DNA of 64,000 nucleotides, from contig NZ_CP127162.1 of the NCBI RefSeq assembly GCF_030263935.1, positions 4,802,001-4,866,000 of the forward strand, read 5' to 3'. This stretch comes from Paenibacillus polygoni (lineage in GTDB: Bacteria; Bacillota; Bacilli; Paenibacillales; Paenibacillaceae). Below the pieces are notes generated by a model. That model did no database searches and was not told the origin of the DNA. It worked only from the letters and a program-made list of their open reading frames with translations. Both the position numbers and the translations under genes were made by a program. Each line of letters begins with the position of its first letter. Positions within the stretch are counted from its first letter, which is position 1. This document shows positions 50,217 to 60,197 of this stretch, piece by piece.

Positions 50217-51950
50217 TCAATCCAGTGTCTTTGATATTACGATACGCACGCTTGTCCCATTATGATCTGATTGGATGTGTACTCCATACTCTGGCCCGTA
50301 ATACAACTGAATACGCTCATCTACGTTTTTGATTCCGACACCGCCAAGTTTTGTCGATTGATTCGCTAGGTTCTGTAGCAGTGCATCTTTATCAAATCCA
50401 TCTCCATTATCGCGAACTGTAAACACAACCTTTTCTCCATCCGTTTCTGCACGAACCTCGATTACACCTTGGCGATCCAGTCCCCGTATCCCATGATACA
50501 GTGCATTTTCAACGATCGGCTGTAAGATAATCTTAGGCATTTGTACTCTTAATAAGGATGGATCACAATCAATGGTATACACCAGTCCATCACCGTAACG
50601 CTCTTTTTGAATAAATAAATACTGCCTTACATGATCGAGTTCATTCTCTACGGTAGTCAGCTCATTTCCTCCACTTAGCGATAAACGGAAAAACTGTGCC
50701 AATGCCTTTGTCATTTCAATGACCTTCTCACTATCATTAAACTCCGCCATCCACACAATAGTATCAAGCGTATTGTAGAGAAAATGGGGATTAATCTGAC
50801 TATGCAGTGTGCTGATTTCAAGGCGCCGTAAATCCTTTTCTTTGTCCGTAATCTCCTGCATTAGCTTTCTAATCTCCATCATCATCCCGTTAAAGTGCTG
50901 AGAAAGGCTTTGCGCTTCATAACATCCCCTGCTATCAACCTTTATCTCTGTAAGTCCTTTTTCAATATCTTGCATGGCTCGCTCTAATTTACGAAAAGGC
51001 GTCGTAATCCTTCCTGTAAAAAGAACCACACTGACAGTGGCAATGACGAGAAATCCAAAGCCGAAGAGGACGAAAATGTTAAATAGTTTGTTTTTAATTG
51101 CTGTCAGTTCATCTTGGGAGGATACACCGGCAAATATCCAGTCTGCATTCCGTAAAGAATACAAATGTGTAAAAGTCTGCTCGTTCTGATCATACACTGC
51201 TGGATTTAAAGCAATTTTATACAGTTCCTGCTGTTTGATTTCATTTTGAAAATAAGCAGGATCTTCATGATATACGACCTCATGGTTGGCATTTAAAATA
51301 AAGGAAAATCCCGTATGACCTAAATCTAAATTCTCCAGATAATCTTCAATCACTTTATACTGAACATCAATGAGAAGGACGCCAATATTCCTGCCCTGTT
51401 CATTTTTTATTTCACGGCTGAGCGAGATCACCCAGTTATCTTTATCCATACTAAAATCCTGCATGCGCGCCGAAGTGAGAACAGGAACGTTCCCATTATC
51501 AATGGCAGATACATACCATGCCTCTTTCATCATATTGCTCGACATGCTCATCGATAAACCCGATTCGTTGGAGATAATTTGCCCGTCCTTACTGACCATA
51601 ACAATCGACTCAATGAACGGATCGGTAGCTATGGAGGTATCAATCATGCTAAGAATCTTTTCTTTATCTGCTTGCTGCCGATCTGTACTTGAAAAATAAT
51701 CAACAAGCTGCGGATTCTCCGCAAGTAACCGCGAGAGAGCTTTTAGCCGGTCAATATACAAATCAATGTACATTCCGCTTTGCTCCACTGCATTCTCCGT
51801 ATTCGTTGTTGCTTCTTTCTGAACAATGGAGGCAATACTAAAGTATAAAATAATGCCGATAAACAGCAGGGTCAGCACACTTGCAATAATATAGTGGAGG
51901 GCGATTTGGACACGCAGTTTCTTAAAAACATAGAAGCGTGACATCCTCAT
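50217..51950 (-). CDS. YesM-family sensor histidine kinase (extracellular Cache domain)
   Basis: 577 residues: two membrane helices (about 13-38 and 280-305) enclosing a 240-residue extracellular Cache-type sensor domain; then HAMP, then His_kinase PF06580 with phospho-acceptor His in STLHSQINPHFLYNTL near 385. HATPase motifs are DNGDGFDKD and GVGIKNVDERIQLYYG. YesM-type kinases sense extracellular oligosaccharides or solute-binding proteins and phosphorylate a YesN regulator. Its gene overlaps the response regulator stop by 4 bases (ATGA). GH53 lies directly downstream. Galactan fragments are the natural guess for the signal. Confidence 0.92.
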   Translation of the reverse strand: MRMSRFYVFKKLRVQIALHYIIASVLTLLFIGIILYFSIASIVQKEATTNTENAVEQSGMYIDLYIDRLKALSRLLAENPQLVDYFSSTDRQQADKEKILSMIDTSIATDPFIESIVMVSKDGQIISNESGLSMSMSSNMMKEAWYVSAIDNGNVPVLTSARMQDFSMDKDNWVISLSREIKNEQGRNIGVLLIDVQYKVIEDYLENLDLGHTGFSFILNANHEVVYHEDPAYFQNEIKQQELYKIALNPAVYDQNEQTFTHLYSLRNADWIFAGVSSQDELTAIKNKLFNIFVLFGFGFLVIATVSVVLFTGRITTPFRKLERAMQDIEKGLTEIKVDSRGCYEAQSLSQHFNGMMMEIRKLMQEITDKEKDLRRLEISTLHSQINPHFLYNTLDTIVWMAEFNDSEKVIEMTKALAQFFRLSLSGGNELTTVENELDHVRQYLFIQKERYGDGLVYTIDCDPSLLRVQMPKIILQPIVENALYHGIRGLDRQGVIEVRAETDGEKVVFTVRDNGDGFDKDALLQNLANQSTKLGGVGIKNVDERIQLYYGPEYGVHIQSDHNGTSVRIVISKTLD

Positions 51951-52714
51951 TCCCGCGCCTTTTCCCGAAATTGATTAGGGGATAGCATAAATTTTCGTTT
52001 GAATGAGGCACTCAAATAGTTCGGATCTTCAAAACCAACCGCATCCGCAATTTCATACACCCGCATATGAGTGCTAAGCAGCAGAATCTTGGCACGTTCT
52101 AGGCGCATGGTTACCATGTACTCTTGAAAAGTCTGACCATACAGACGTTTAAAAAGACTGCTGAGGTAGGATGTGCTGAGGGCCAGCTGTTTTGCTAGAT
52201 ACGTTAAGGAAAAATCCTTATTCGCAATATTATCTTCAATCTCTTTTTGTATTTTCACTTTATAACCCGTATCGTCTGCTGTATCCGCATTCTTCTTCAA
52301 ATCTTGTACAAGTCGCGATACCTCTATGTAATTGTCCGCTTGTTGTCTTTTTTCAATGAGTTTCTTTAGCATTTGCTCAATATCTTTTTTAGAAACCGGC
52401 TTTAATACATAATCATCCACACCTGCTTTTAAAGCAGAAACAGCGTAATCAAAATAATCATAGCCTGTCACAAGGGCAATTTTGACGTCTGGTTTAAGGC
52501 TCTTCACCGCAATGGCAAAATCAAGCCCATTCATTCTCGGCATATTAATATCCGCTAAAATAAAATCAGGTTCGTGCTCTTTAAAAATTTCTAACGCAGT
52601 TTCCCCGTTTGAGGCTTCAAATACCTCAGAGATGGACAATGCTTCAAAATCAACAAAGGAACGAATCCCTCGAATGATGATGGGTTCATCATCAACTAGA
52701 AGTAGTTTATACAT
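51947..52714 (-). CDS. YesN-family response regulator with AraC-type DNA-binding domain
   Basis: 255 residues: receiver domain (1-120; Asp in DFILADINMPRMNGLDF near 55, Lys in VLKPVSKKD near 105) and C-terminal AraC HTH (about 160-250; SLTYLAKQLALSTSYLSSLF and YEIADAVGFEDPNYLSASF, ending SPNQFRE). It partners the downstream YesM-type kinase. The likely targets are the GH53 gene and distant transporter genes. The start ATG 52714 has GAAGGAGGAG upstream. Confidence 0.92.
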   Translation of the reverse strand: MYKLLLVDDEPIIIRGIRSFVDFEALSISEVFEASNGETALEIFKEHEPDFILADINMPRMNGLDFAIAVKSLKPDVKIALVTGYDYFDYAVSALKAGVDDYVLKPVSKKDIEQMLKKLIEKRQQADNYIEVSRLVQDLKKNADTADDTGYKVKIQKEIEDNIANKDFSLTYLAKQLALSTSYLSSLFKRLYGQTFQEYMVTMRLERAKILLLSTHMRVYEIADAVGFEDPNYLSASFKRKFMLSPNQFREKARE

Positions 52715-52756
52715 TGTCTCCTCCTTCTTAAGGCCCCGGCCACTGGTCCATCACAA

Positions 52757-52780
52757 AGAAGATGGCTTTCACCATCTCCC
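52757..52780 (-). terminator. Possible terminator of the ccdA-tlpA-msrAB operon
   Basis: GAGATGG / CCATCTTC stem of 6-7 pairs with a short T-rich tail between msrAB and the response regulator. Weak. Confidence 0.35.
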
Positions 52781-52814
52781 TTGTTTACCTTATCTCTATT
52801 GTACAATACTGTAT

Positions 52815-53924
52815 CTATTTTGTAAGATGTTCCAGATATCCATAACCGGCGGCTTCCATCTCTGCTTGTGGGATAAACGTAATGGCTGCACTGTTAATAC
52901 AATAACGCAGACCCCCGCGGTCCTTTGGTCCATCTTCAAATACATGACCTAAATGACTGTTCCCGGTGCGGCTTCTTACTTCGGTACGAATCATGTTATA
53001 ACTAGTGTCTTCATATTCAAGCACCACTGCTGGATCGATTGGTTTCGTAAAGCTCGGCCATCCGCACATCGAATCATATTTATCTGCAGATGAGAATAAA
53101 GGCTCGCCTGTTACTACATCCACGTAAATCCCTGGTTCGTAGTTATCCCAATATTCATTAGAGAATGCTCGCTCCGTGCCTTTCCCTTGTGTAACTTCAT
53201 ACTGTTCATCCGTGAGTTTTGCTTTAATCTCATCCTCACTTGGCTTTGGATAGAGAGCTGGGTCGATCAGAGAAGGGATCTCCTGATTTTCTAATGAATC
53301 AAACTCCACGTGGCAATATCCATCCGGATTCTTCTCTAGATAATCTTGGTGATATTCTTCCGCGAGTGTATATCCGGTCAGCTTCTCAACTTCCGTAACA
53401 ATGGGATCATCATAACGTTCTTGCTCCGCTGCTATAACTTTATCTATCACTTTTTTATCTTCTTCATTTATATAATAAATACCTGTACGGTATTGCTCTC
53501 CGCGATCGTTCCCCTGCTGATTTAGAATGGTTGGGTCAATGATTTTAAAATAATAAGTGAGCAGTTTCTCTAAATCAACGCGCTCTGGATCATACGTGAC
53601 ATGAACCGTTTCCGCATATCCTGTATTACCGCGAACCACCTGCTCATAAGTGGGATTCTCTGTATGACCATTTGCATAACCAGATGTCACATCATAAACC
53701 CCGTACACACGGGTCATATAAGCTTCGACACCCCAGAAGCAGCCGCCAGCCAGCCAAATCTCCTCTAGATTATTCTCATCAAAAGCTAAATTCACATTTG
53801 GATTTTCGGGGTACTTTGACTCTGCCTTCAGTGATAAACCTGATCCGCTCGTCGCTTTTACCGTTCCGCATCCTGCGATTACAATAACCAGTCCCAAAAG
53901 CAGAAACCATCCCATCTTCTTCAT
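52815..53924 (-). CDS. msrAB: MsrA-MsrB fused methionine sulfoxide reductase lipoprotein
   Basis: 369 residues. The N-terminal lipobox LVIVIAGC makes it a lipoprotein on the outer membrane face. The MsrA domain (about 50-215) has [11 protein letters not shown] with the catalytic Cys; the MsrB domain (about 235-365) has the resolving CGWPSF and the catalytic Cys in LRYCINSAA. The MsrB part lacks the two zinc CxxC pairs, as in Neisseria PilB. MsrA repairs Met-S-sulfoxide and MsrB Met-R-sulfoxide in oxidised extracellular proteins. Together with the upstream thioredoxin-like lipoprotein and CcdA it forms an electron relay from the cytoplasm, as in streptococcal and neisserial systems. Confidence 0.94.
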   Translation of the reverse strand: MKKMGWFLLLGLVIVIAGCGTVKATSGSGLSLKAESKYPENPNVNLAFDENNLEEIWLAGGCFWGVEAYMTRVYGVYDVTSGYANGHTENPTYEQVVRGNTGYAETVHVTYDPERVDLEKLLTYYFKIIDPTILNQQGNDRGEQYRTGIYYINEEDKKVIDKVIAAEQERYDDPIVTEVEKLTGYTLAEEYHQDYLEKNPDGYCHVEFDSLENQEIPSLIDPALYPKPSEDEIKAKLTDEQYEVTQGKGTERAFSNEYWDNYEPGIYVDVVTGEPLFSSADKYDSMCGWPSFTKPIDPAVVLEYEDTSYNMIRTEVRSRTGNSHLGHVFEDGPKDRGGLRYCINSAAITFIPQAEMEAAGYGYLEHLTK

Positions 53925-53944
53925 TCATCTTCACAGCCTTTCCT

Positions 53945-54484
53945 TTACTTTATTGATGCGAATTTTTCGGTAATTTGTTCGTTACCCGCATGACCAGGCA
54001 GGGTTTGAATGAGTTTTCCTTCCGAGTCAATATACGCAGATGTTGGATATCCACGAACCCCGAATTCATCAGCTACTTTACCCCCTTCATCAAGCAGTAC
54101 CGTTGTATTCGCTGCTTCTTCCACACCACTAAACCATTTTTTAAAAGCCTCTGTTTCTTTTTCATTTTTATAGCCTGGAGAAACAATTGTTAAGACAACA
54201 AAATCTTCATCGCTTTTTGCAAGCGCGTCTACCTCTTCAAGACCTGCTAAGCAGATCGAACACCAGGATGCCCAGAACTTCACATATACTTTTTTTCCTG
54301 CATAGTCAGATAAGCTGTGAGTCTTACCGTCAGTGTCAGTTAAAGTGAAATGGGGTGCCTCTGCATTTTCTGAATTTCCTGCACTTGCTGTACTCCCTGC
54401 TTCTGTCCTCTTTGTTCCAGATGAACAAGCAGCAAGCAAAGAGATCATGGTTACGGCGAGCAAAATCAGCATCATCTTTTTCAT
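53945..54484 (-). CDS. TlpA-type thioredoxin-fold lipoprotein (extracellular electron carrier)
   Basis: 179 residues from ATG 54484 (AGGAG at 8 nt; the GTG at 54493 overlaps that site). Lipobox ISLLAACS gives a membrane anchor. The redoxin domain carries WASWCSICLAGLEE with a CxxC pair of unusual composition (CSIC instead of CPPC/CGPC), a cis-Pro in VRGYPTSAYID, and FVVLTIVSPG. It lies between ccdA (14-base gap) and msrAB (20-base gap). It very probably carries electrons from CcdA to MsrAB. Confidence 0.92.
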   Translation of the reverse strand: MKKMMLILLAVTMISLLAACSSGTKRTEAGSTASAGNSENAEAPHFTLTDTDGKTHSLSDYAGKKVYVKFWASWCSICLAGLEEVDALAKSDEDFVVLTIVSPGYKNEKETEAFKKWFSGVEEAANTTVLLDEGGKVADEFGVRGYPTSAYIDSEGKLIQTLPGHAGNEQITEKFASIK

Positions 54485-54498
54485 TGTTTTCACTCCTC

Positions 54499-55218
54499 TT
54501 ACTGTGGAATCAGTGTAGTAAACCAGTTTAGATTATTAGTCATAAGGAACAGCCCCATAATAATAATGATGACACCGCCAGCAATCTTCATTTTGTTCAT
54601 ATGCTTATTTAATTTTTTTACCTTACGCAGCAAAACATCGGAAAATAGAGCTAAAATTAAAAACGGAATAAGTAAGCCAAGTGCATAGATGAACATAAGG
54701 AATGCTCCGTATACTGCCTGACCTTCATTCGCAGATAAACCTAGTACAGCTCCTAAGATGGGCCCAATACAGGGAGTCCAGCCGATACTAAACGTAAAAC
54801 CGAGTAGATAAGTGCCAACGAGATCCCGCTTTTCACTGCGATTCATCTGCACTTTTTTTTCGCGATTTAACATAGGAACCTGAAACAAACCAACTTGATG
54901 TAATCCAAGCAATACCACAATGGCACCACAGACAACGATAAACCAGCTTGTATTCAGTACTGCGCCTAGAAAGCCCGCTCCAAAGCCGAGTATAATAAAA
55001 CTTGTAGATAAGCCGGCTACAAAAATAAACGTTTTCAGCAGCAAATGAAGGTTCAGCTTTCCTTTAGACAGCGAGCCCCTGCTATTTGTTGTTTGTCCCT
55101 GTTCATTTGTAGATAAAATGGAAATGTACACAGGAAGCAGCGGTAATATACACGGAGAGAAAAAGGACAATAAACCTGCTATGAAGACGGAGCTTACTAC
55201 CAGCTGTTCAATAGCCAA
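54499..55218 (-). CDS. ccdA: CcdA-type thiol-disulfide exchange membrane protein
   Basis: 239 residues from TTG 55218, chosen because AAAGGAGGTG lies 8-9 nt upstream; an ATG at 55251 gives 250 residues but has no good ribosome site. Six spans. The DsbD-type motif FSPCILPLLPVYIS holds one reactive Cys and GWTPCIGPILGAVLGL the second. CcdA moves electrons from cytoplasmic thioredoxin to extracellular thioredoxin-like proteins. It is the first gene of the ccdA-tlpA-msrAB operon. Confidence 0.93.
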   Translation of the reverse strand: MAIEQLVVSSVFIAGLLSFFSPCILPLLPVYISILSTNEQGQTTNSRGSLSKGKLNLHLLLKTFIFVAGLSTSFIILGFGAGFLGAVLNTSWFIVVCGAIVVLLGLHQVGLFQVPMLNREKKVQMNRSEKRDLVGTYLLGFTFSIGWTPCIGPILGAVLGLSANEGQAVYGAFLMFIYALGLLIPFLILALFSDVLLRKVKKLNKHMNKMKIAGGVIIIIMGLFLMTNNLNWFTTLIPQ

Positions 55219-55331
55219 CAGGAACACCTCCTTTATACTTGCTTCATTCATATTACAAGGAATTTCCTATTTATGACATAGAATGAGATGTTGTAAATCT
55301 TGAAAATGATCTTGTATCTATTCAGATAAAA

Positions 55332-55372
55332 ACGAAAAACGCCAGACACGGAGACACCGTAATCTGACGCTT
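55332..55372 (-). terminator. Terminator of the methyl-accepting chemotaxis gene
   Basis: Minus-strand stem AAGCGTCAGATTACGG / CCGTGTCTGGCGTT with mismatches and T-run, directly after the stop codon. Confidence 0.8.
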
Positions 55373-55377
55373 ATTCA

Positions 55378-57108
55378 TTATACTTTGAACTTTCCTACGA
55401 GTACTTGCAACTCCTCCGCCATTGTAGACAAGGAAGCCGCAGATGATGTTATTTCTTCCATCGAAGCTAACTGTTCTTCCGTAGATGCAGCAAGGTTCTG
55501 CGATTCAGCAGCCACTGTCTTGGAGCCTTCTGAGATCAGCCCTATAGAGTGAACAACCTGCTCTGTACTTACTGATATTTGCTGAGAAGCTGCCGAGATT
55601 TCCTGAACTTGATTAGAAACCTCTTCAATATTTTGCTTAATCACTTCAAATAAGTCGCCTGTCTTATGAACAACCCCAATTCCATCGCTGACTTCCTTCA
55701 CACCTGCTTCTGTTGTTTCCACTACATGATGCGTCCGGTCTTTAATCGTCGTTACGAGCTCGGCTATTTGTCCTGCCGACTGGGATGATTGTTCAGCTAA
55801 TTTCCTTACTTCATCAGCAACTACGGCAAAACCTCGTCCATGTTCCCCCGCCCTAGCCGCTTCGATCGCTGCGTTTAGGGATAACAGATTGGTCTGAGCC
55901 GCAATTTCTGAGATCACTTCCACAATCATTTCTATTTTTTCTGATTGTTCTTCCATGTCTGTCACGGCATCCACTAAGTTGTTCATGGTGAGCTGGATGG
56001 ACTCCATCTGGGATACGGTCAATTGTATGGACTGGTTACCTTCTATAGCTTTGCTTGCCGTCTCCATAGTAAGCGAGGAGGTCATTTGGGCATTAGAAGC
56101 GATTTGCTGAACACCAGATGACATTTCGTGGATTGCCTGAAGGCTCTCATCTACGCTTCTTGACTGCATTTGAGCATTGCTCGATACTTCTTGAATCGTG
56201 ACTGTGATTGTTTCGGATACCTGACTTGACTGTTCTGAGCTTGCGGTTAGTTCTTCAGACGAGGAAGCTACATGCTCTGAACTAACGCTGATTTGACGAA
56301 CTAAATCCTGAAGATTATCCCTCATCTGGTGGAAGGAGTTCGCCAACGTTTTAATCTCATCTTTACTTTTTACTTTGGCATCTTGTACTGTCAGATTTCC
56401 GAGCGCGATTTGCTCAGCAACAGAAGTGATCGCCACCACCGGTCTCGATATCGAACGTGAACAGAGGTAACCAATGAGTAGAGACATAATAAATGCAAAT
56501 ACACTAACATTTCTAACATTGATAACGGCCTCTCTGAATAAATCGGAGCTTTTCCCGCTTGCTTCATTCATTGATTTCATCTGGTCGCTTGCCAGTTGAT
56601 CGACGATAGGATCCAGGTTAATTCCTAGTGGGAATACTTCACTCATGAAGTACTCGGTTACCTGATCGGCTGGTGTATTATCTTTGATCATTTGAATTAA
56701 CTGGTCATTCTTTTGTTTAAATTCATCATTTCCTTCTTGGATCTGCTGCAAGGTTACTTTAAACTCTGGGATATGAGTTAAATTTATAGTATCTGCAATC
56801 AGTTGGGTTGCTGTGTTGTATTCATTGGTTAATTTCTCTAGAAACTGAGCGTCTTTCGTAACAATATAAGCTCTGATCAAACTATTTTCTTTTGAAATGT
56901 TCACTTGAACTTTTAATATGTTGGAGTAAACCACGACTCTTCTATCTATTAAATCGCTATATTTACTATCAAGTGTCGTTAGGTATAAAGTCGAGATAAA
57001 TCCGGAAACACCCAATAATAGAGCTACAGCTAAAAAGCAGCTAACTAACTTTCGACCAAGCGTCATTCTAAATTTAAACTTGTTTCTTAACCTACTCGCA
57101 AATCCCAT
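55378..57108 (-). CDS. Methyl-accepting chemotaxis protein (4HB sensor, HAMP, MCP signal domain)
   Basis: 576 residues: first span about 20-42, a four-helix-bundle extracellular sensor (about 45-200), second span about 200-220, HAMP (about 215-270), then the coiled-coil signalling domain (about 290-576). The hairpin tip carries the invariant [20 protein letters not shown] and [15 protein letters not shown]. It binds CheA/CheW and takes part in adaptation through Gln/Glu methylation. The ligand is unknown. ATG 57108 follows AAGGAG at 10 nt. Monocistronic. Confidence 0.94.
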   Translation of the reverse strand: MGFASRLRNKFKFRMTLGRKLVSCFLAVALLLGVSGFISTLYLTTLDSKYSDLIDRRVVVYSNILKVQVNISKENSLIRAYIVTKDAQFLEKLTNEYNTATQLIADTINLTHIPEFKVTLQQIQEGNDEFKQKNDQLIQMIKDNTPADQVTEYFMSEVFPLGINLDPIVDQLASDQMKSMNEASGKSSDLFREAVINVRNVSVFAFIMSLLIGYLCSRSISRPVVAITSVAEQIALGNLTVQDAKVKSKDEIKTLANSFHQMRDNLQDLVRQISVSSEHVASSSEELTASSEQSSQVSETITVTIQEVSSNAQMQSRSVDESLQAIHEMSSGVQQIASNAQMTSSLTMETASKAIEGNQSIQLTVSQMESIQLTMNNLVDAVTDMEEQSEKIEMIVEVISEIAAQTNLLSLNAAIEAARAGEHGRGFAVVADEVRKLAEQSSQSAGQIAELVTTIKDRTHHVVETTEAGVKEVSDGIGVVHKTGDLFEVIKQNIEEVSNQVQEISAASQQISVSTEQVVHSIGLISEGSKTVAAESQNLAASTEEQLASMEEITSSAASLSTMAEELQVLVGKFKV

Positions 57109-57469
57109 ATCGCTTCACTCCTTTATGTACTCACCTATCTTATTAACAGCAAAAAAAGTCACTCATTTTACATCGGGCGAGATGGTTGAACATGATGTGT
57201 TCATTTTTAGCTGAATTTATTACCTTTCAGAAATAGAAAGCCCTCCTATGTTCTACACTTTTCATTTTCTCAATATATATTGTATCGGCATCCAATACTC
57301 ATGTATGAATAGGTGACATCCCTTTGTCCGTTTGTGAAAATGCGTATATTTCTATCCCTTCTATAGAAATACGTGAAAATAAGGAATGTGTATGAGGTAA
57401 CTTTGATCTGGTGATAATACATTTGTTAAGATACTTACTTACTATCATATAAGTCAGAAAGGAACGATA
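57109..57469. other. Divergent promoter region, no gene seen
   Basis: 360-bp gap upstream of both the chemoreceptor and the DUF2238 gene. I looked for a sigma-D promoter (TAAA-N15-GCCGATAA); GCCCGATGT occurs on the minus strand at 57170-57178 but lacks a properly spaced TAAA. No ORF or riboswitch core found. Confidence 0.45.
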
Positions 57470-58072
57470 ATGCGACAAAACCCAGATCCTAATCGAAATC
57501 ATAGGTTTTATTCTATTTATGAATTGATGTTGTACATTATATGTGGAGTATCCATTGTCTATTTTGCTATAAATGGAGCTTACGATAAGACTTTTCAAGC
57601 AGGTCTAATTATTATCGTCCTGCTACTTTTGAGAGGAATAATGAGGTGGACCAAAACGGAGTTACCTCCTGCCCTATACTTGTCCGTCCTGATCTTTATC
57701 ACAATTACGATGATGCTTGCCAATCTCTTCGGTATGTATGGTGTCATTCCTTATCTAGACAAGATTGAACATCTGCTGTCTGGGGTTATACTATTCTTCG
57801 TTGGCCAGTTCATCTTGAATAAGTTAATAAAGCGTAAAGGGATCGATAGCTTACCTTTCAACATTATCATTTGGTTCTCTTTATTCTTTGCTATTGCTAT
57901 GGCTGGAATGTGGGAAATCTATGAGTTTTCCGTGGATCATCTATTCCGTCTCCGTTCACAAAATGGCAGTTTGACGGACACCATGTGGGATATCATCTGC
58001 GGAACGGTTGGTGCTGGTGCTACCGCCCTCTACGTAATGACTAAACACGTAAAAACAGACAGAATGAATTAA
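57470..58072 (+). CDS. DUF2238 (YjdF-type) membrane protein
   Basis: 200 residues with about six spans. Family markers are DKIEHLLSGVILFF in the middle and the C-terminal AMAGMWEIYEFSVD, then LTDTMWDIICGTVGA. Function is unknown; members are small integral membrane proteins across Firmicutes. ATG follows AAAGGAA at 7 nt. It forms its own unit up to a bidirectional terminator. Confidence 0.85.
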   Translation: MRQNPDPNRNHRFYSIYELMLYIICGVSIVYFAINGAYDKTFQAGLIIIVLLLLRGIMRWTKTELPPALYLSVLIFITITMMLANLFGMYGVIPYLDKIEHLLSGVILFFVGQFILNKLIKRKGIDSLPFNIIIWFSLFFAIAMAGMWEIYEFSVDHLFRLRSQNGSLTDTMWDIICGTVGAGATALYVMTKHVKTDRMN

Positions 58073-58104
58073 CATCACACAATAAGCTTGCAAATAGATC
58101 TGAT

Positions 58105-58173
58105 AAAAAAGACCTCTCTTCTCCGAATCAGTCATGCACTTCGCTGACTTCATTCAAGTAGAAAAGAGGTCTT
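58105..58173. terminator. Bidirectional terminator between DUF2238 and DUF3237 genes
   Basis: Outer stem AAGACCTCTCTT / AAGAGGTCTT with an inner GTCATGCACTT / AGTCAGCG-type hairpin; T-run on the minus strand, T-rich on the plus. Confidence 0.75.
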
Positions 58174-58191
58174 ACTATTATATTTTACAGT

Positions 58192-58584
58192 TTAAACCCA
58201 CCTGTATATCTTAATATCTACCCCGATTTCCGTTGGGAAACCTTCGGCTACAAATAGCTCCTCATTCAAGTAAGACAGTGCTTTACTATTCGTGATTAAT
58301 TTAGGATAGGTTCGAAACAAAGCTTCCCTCTCATTTTTCTGAAAGTCACCATTGTTCTCAATATAAATTTGGCAGGTTTCTCCCGTGTAATCCTTGCCGT
58401 GAAGCATGTATCTTGCAGATAGACTGTGGCTGCCAGACTTACGGATGATCTGAGTATCTACTCCTCCATCTAACACTTTCCCTTGAAACAGTTCCCCTGT
58501 AACTTGTCCTGTAAAAGAAATCATGACTACGGTATCTCCATCATTACTCTGAAGCTCGGCTGAATTTTCAATCTTAACTTGCAC
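58192..58584 (-). CDS. DUF3237-like small beta-barrel protein
   Basis: About 130 residues from GTG 58584, selected since AGAGG lies 9 nt upstream; ATG at 58611 lacks a site and nearly touches the cycA stop. The pattern FTGQVTGELFQGKVLDGGVD, LSARYML and CQIYIENNG resembles DUF3237, a beta-rich family of unknown function. The family call is tentative. The gene follows cycA by 28 bases on the same strand, ahead of a terminator, so it is probably co-transcribed under the glycine riboswitch. Confidence 0.65.
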   Translation of the reverse strand: MQVKIENSAELQSNDGDTVVMISFTGQVTGELFQGKVLDGGVDTQIIRKSGSHSLSARYMLHGKDYTGETCQIYIENNGDFQKNEREALFRTYPKLITNSKALSYLNEELFVAEGFPTEIGVDIKIYRWV

Positions 58585-58612
58585 GGTGAATACCTCTTCC
58601 CATGTCAGCATA

Positions 58613-59962
58613 TTAGTTCACAGTCCCCTTCTTTCTCAAAGTGTACAGAATATATAACAAAACAAACCATAGAGGAGTTAGCAGTAATGCTGGGCGTGTC
58701 TCATCCGCAAACAGCATAATGACAAGAATAAATGCGAACAGTGCTAAGACAACATAATTCACAAAAGGGGTGAATGGTGCTTTAAACTTGGATTTTGCAT
58801 GTAACTCAGGCTTTGTTTTCTTATACTTAATATGACATATGAGAAGTACACCCCAGACCCAAATGAAACAAATGGCACTAATAGTGGTGACGACTCCAAA
58901 TGCCTGTTCTGGAATCAGTTTACTAAGCAAAGCTCCTGCAGATAGGACAAGCGTTGATACTAATAATCCGTTTCTAGGTACATGATGTTTATTTAGTTTA
59001 GAGAAAAAGGAAGGTGCCTGTTTATTGCCTCCTAAACTATATAAGATTCGGCTGGTTGAGAACATCCCGCTATTACAAGCAGAAGCTGCTGAAGTTAAAA
59101 CAACAAAATTAATCACGCCTGCAGCAATGGGGATCCCTACTAAACTGAATGTTTTAACAAAAGGACTTTCGTTTGCACTAAGTTCCGTCCAAGGACTAAT
59201 ACATAATAGCGCAATAATGGATCCCACGTAGAAAAACAAAATTCGCAGCGGAATTTTATTAATAGCCGATGGAATGTTCTTCTCTGGATTCGATGTTTCC
59301 GCAGCTGATACACCGACCAGCTCCACACCGACAAAAGCAAACACTACCATTTGAAATGAAAGTAAGAACCCTGATACCCCATGCGGGAAGATGCCGCCAT
59401 GCTCCCAAATATTTTTTACCGTGACCACTCCTGTATCTGTCTTAAATTGAGTCACGAGCAAAATAACGCCAATACCAATTAAAGCAAGAATGGTCACTAC
59501 CTTAATGAGTGCAAACCAAAATTCGAGCTCTCCAAAGTTTTTCACTGTTAACAGATTGAGCCCTAATAAGATGATTAAGCAGATTATTTCGGGTACCCAC
59601 TGGGGAATATCAAACCAGTATTGTACATACACCCCAACAGCAATCACATCCGCCATAGCGGTCATGATCCAGCAGAACCAATAAGTCCATCCCGTTACAA
59701 ATGCTGCCCGCGGGCCAAGATAATCTTCAGCAATATCCGTAAAAGACTGATAACCCGCTTTTGATAACAGCAGTTCTCCAAGGGCCCTCATTACAAAGAA
59801 AATGGCGATACCTATGATTAGATAAGCAATGATGATTGAGGGGCCTGCCAGCTGTATCGCTTTACCTGATCCTAAAAATAATCCAGTACCAATCGTTCCG
59901 CCGATTGCAATGAGCTGTACATGACGATTCTCTAAACCCCTCTGTAACTCTTGTTGTGCCAT
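58613..59962 (-). CDS. cycA: D-serine/D-alanine/glycine:proton symporter (CycA-type)
   Basis: 449 residues, 12 spans, amino acid-polyamine family (AAT subfamily). It aligns by eye along its length with E. coli CycA: RGLENRHVQLIAIGGTIGTG at the start, the substrate-contacting IGGTIGTGLFLGSG, LAGPSIIIAYLIIG, FFVMRALGELLLS, TGWTYWFCWIMTAMADVIAV, FAFVGVELVGVSAAET and VINFVVLTSAASACNSG. The glycine riboswitch upstream supports glycine as substrate. ATG follows AAAGGAG. The DUF3237 gene follows. Confidence 0.93.
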   Translation of the reverse strand: MAQQELQRGLENRHVQLIAIGGTIGTGLFLGSGKAIQLAGPSIIIAYLIIGIAIFFVMRALGELLLSKAGYQSFTDIAEDYLGPRAAFVTGWTYWFCWIMTAMADVIAVGVYVQYWFDIPQWVPEIICLIILLGLNLLTVKNFGELEFWFALIKVVTILALIGIGVILLVTQFKTDTGVVTVKNIWEHGGIFPHGVSGFLLSFQMVVFAFVGVELVGVSAAETSNPEKNIPSAINKIPLRILFFYVGSIIALLCISPWTELSANESPFVKTFSLVGIPIAAGVINFVVLTSAASACNSGMFSTSRILYSLGGNKQAPSFFSKLNKHHVPRNGLLVSTLVLSAGALLSKLIPEQAFGVVTTISAICFIWVWGVLLICHIKYKKTKPELHAKSKFKAPFTPFVNYVVLALFAFILVIMLFADETRPALLLTPLWFVLLYILYTLRKKGTVN

Positions 59963-60023
59963 ACGTATCTCTCCTTTATCCTACTAAAATTGTCTACATC
60001 CTTCTAAACAGTAAAAAGAAAAT

Positions 60024-60054
60024 AAAAAAAGAGACTGGATATTCTCCAATCTCT
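60024..60054 (-). terminator. Glycine-riboswitch leader terminator
   Basis: Minus-strand stem AGAGATTGGA / TCCAGTCTCT (one G-T pair) then TTTTTTT, 61 bases before cycA. Its upstream arm GAGATT is complementary to AATCTC inside the aptamer, suggesting mutually exclusive antiterminator pairing. Confidence 0.85.
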
Positions 60055-60129
60055 CAAGGTCATATAAGTAATAAATAAGCTTTGTATATACATAAATAAA
60101 CATGTATAACAAATAAGTTATTTAGTACT

Positions 60130-60197
60130 CTTCTGTCCTTTTGCCTGAGATTGTGAACCCTTCGGCGCCATGAACGATTTCATGGTCTCTCCAGAAG
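60130..60197 (-). ncRNA. Glycine riboswitch (single aptamer) controlling cycA
   Basis: On the minus strand P1 CTTCTG / CAGAAG encloses GGAGAGACC, a hairpin CATGAA-ATCG-TTCATGGCG, the diagnostic GCGCCGAAGGG block and AATCTCAGGCAAAAGGAC. These are the conserved glycine-aptamer elements in the right order. Upstream, GCTAT-ATAGC type pairing (about 60200-60240) may be the remnant (ghost) aptamer found with single-aptamer glycine switches. A promoter lies about 90 bases upstream and a terminator follows. Confidence 0.95.

Noticed and set aside
57109..57240. Sigma-D flagellar promoter before the chemoreceptor
   Set aside because: GCCCGATGT is present but no TAAA at the required 15-base distance.
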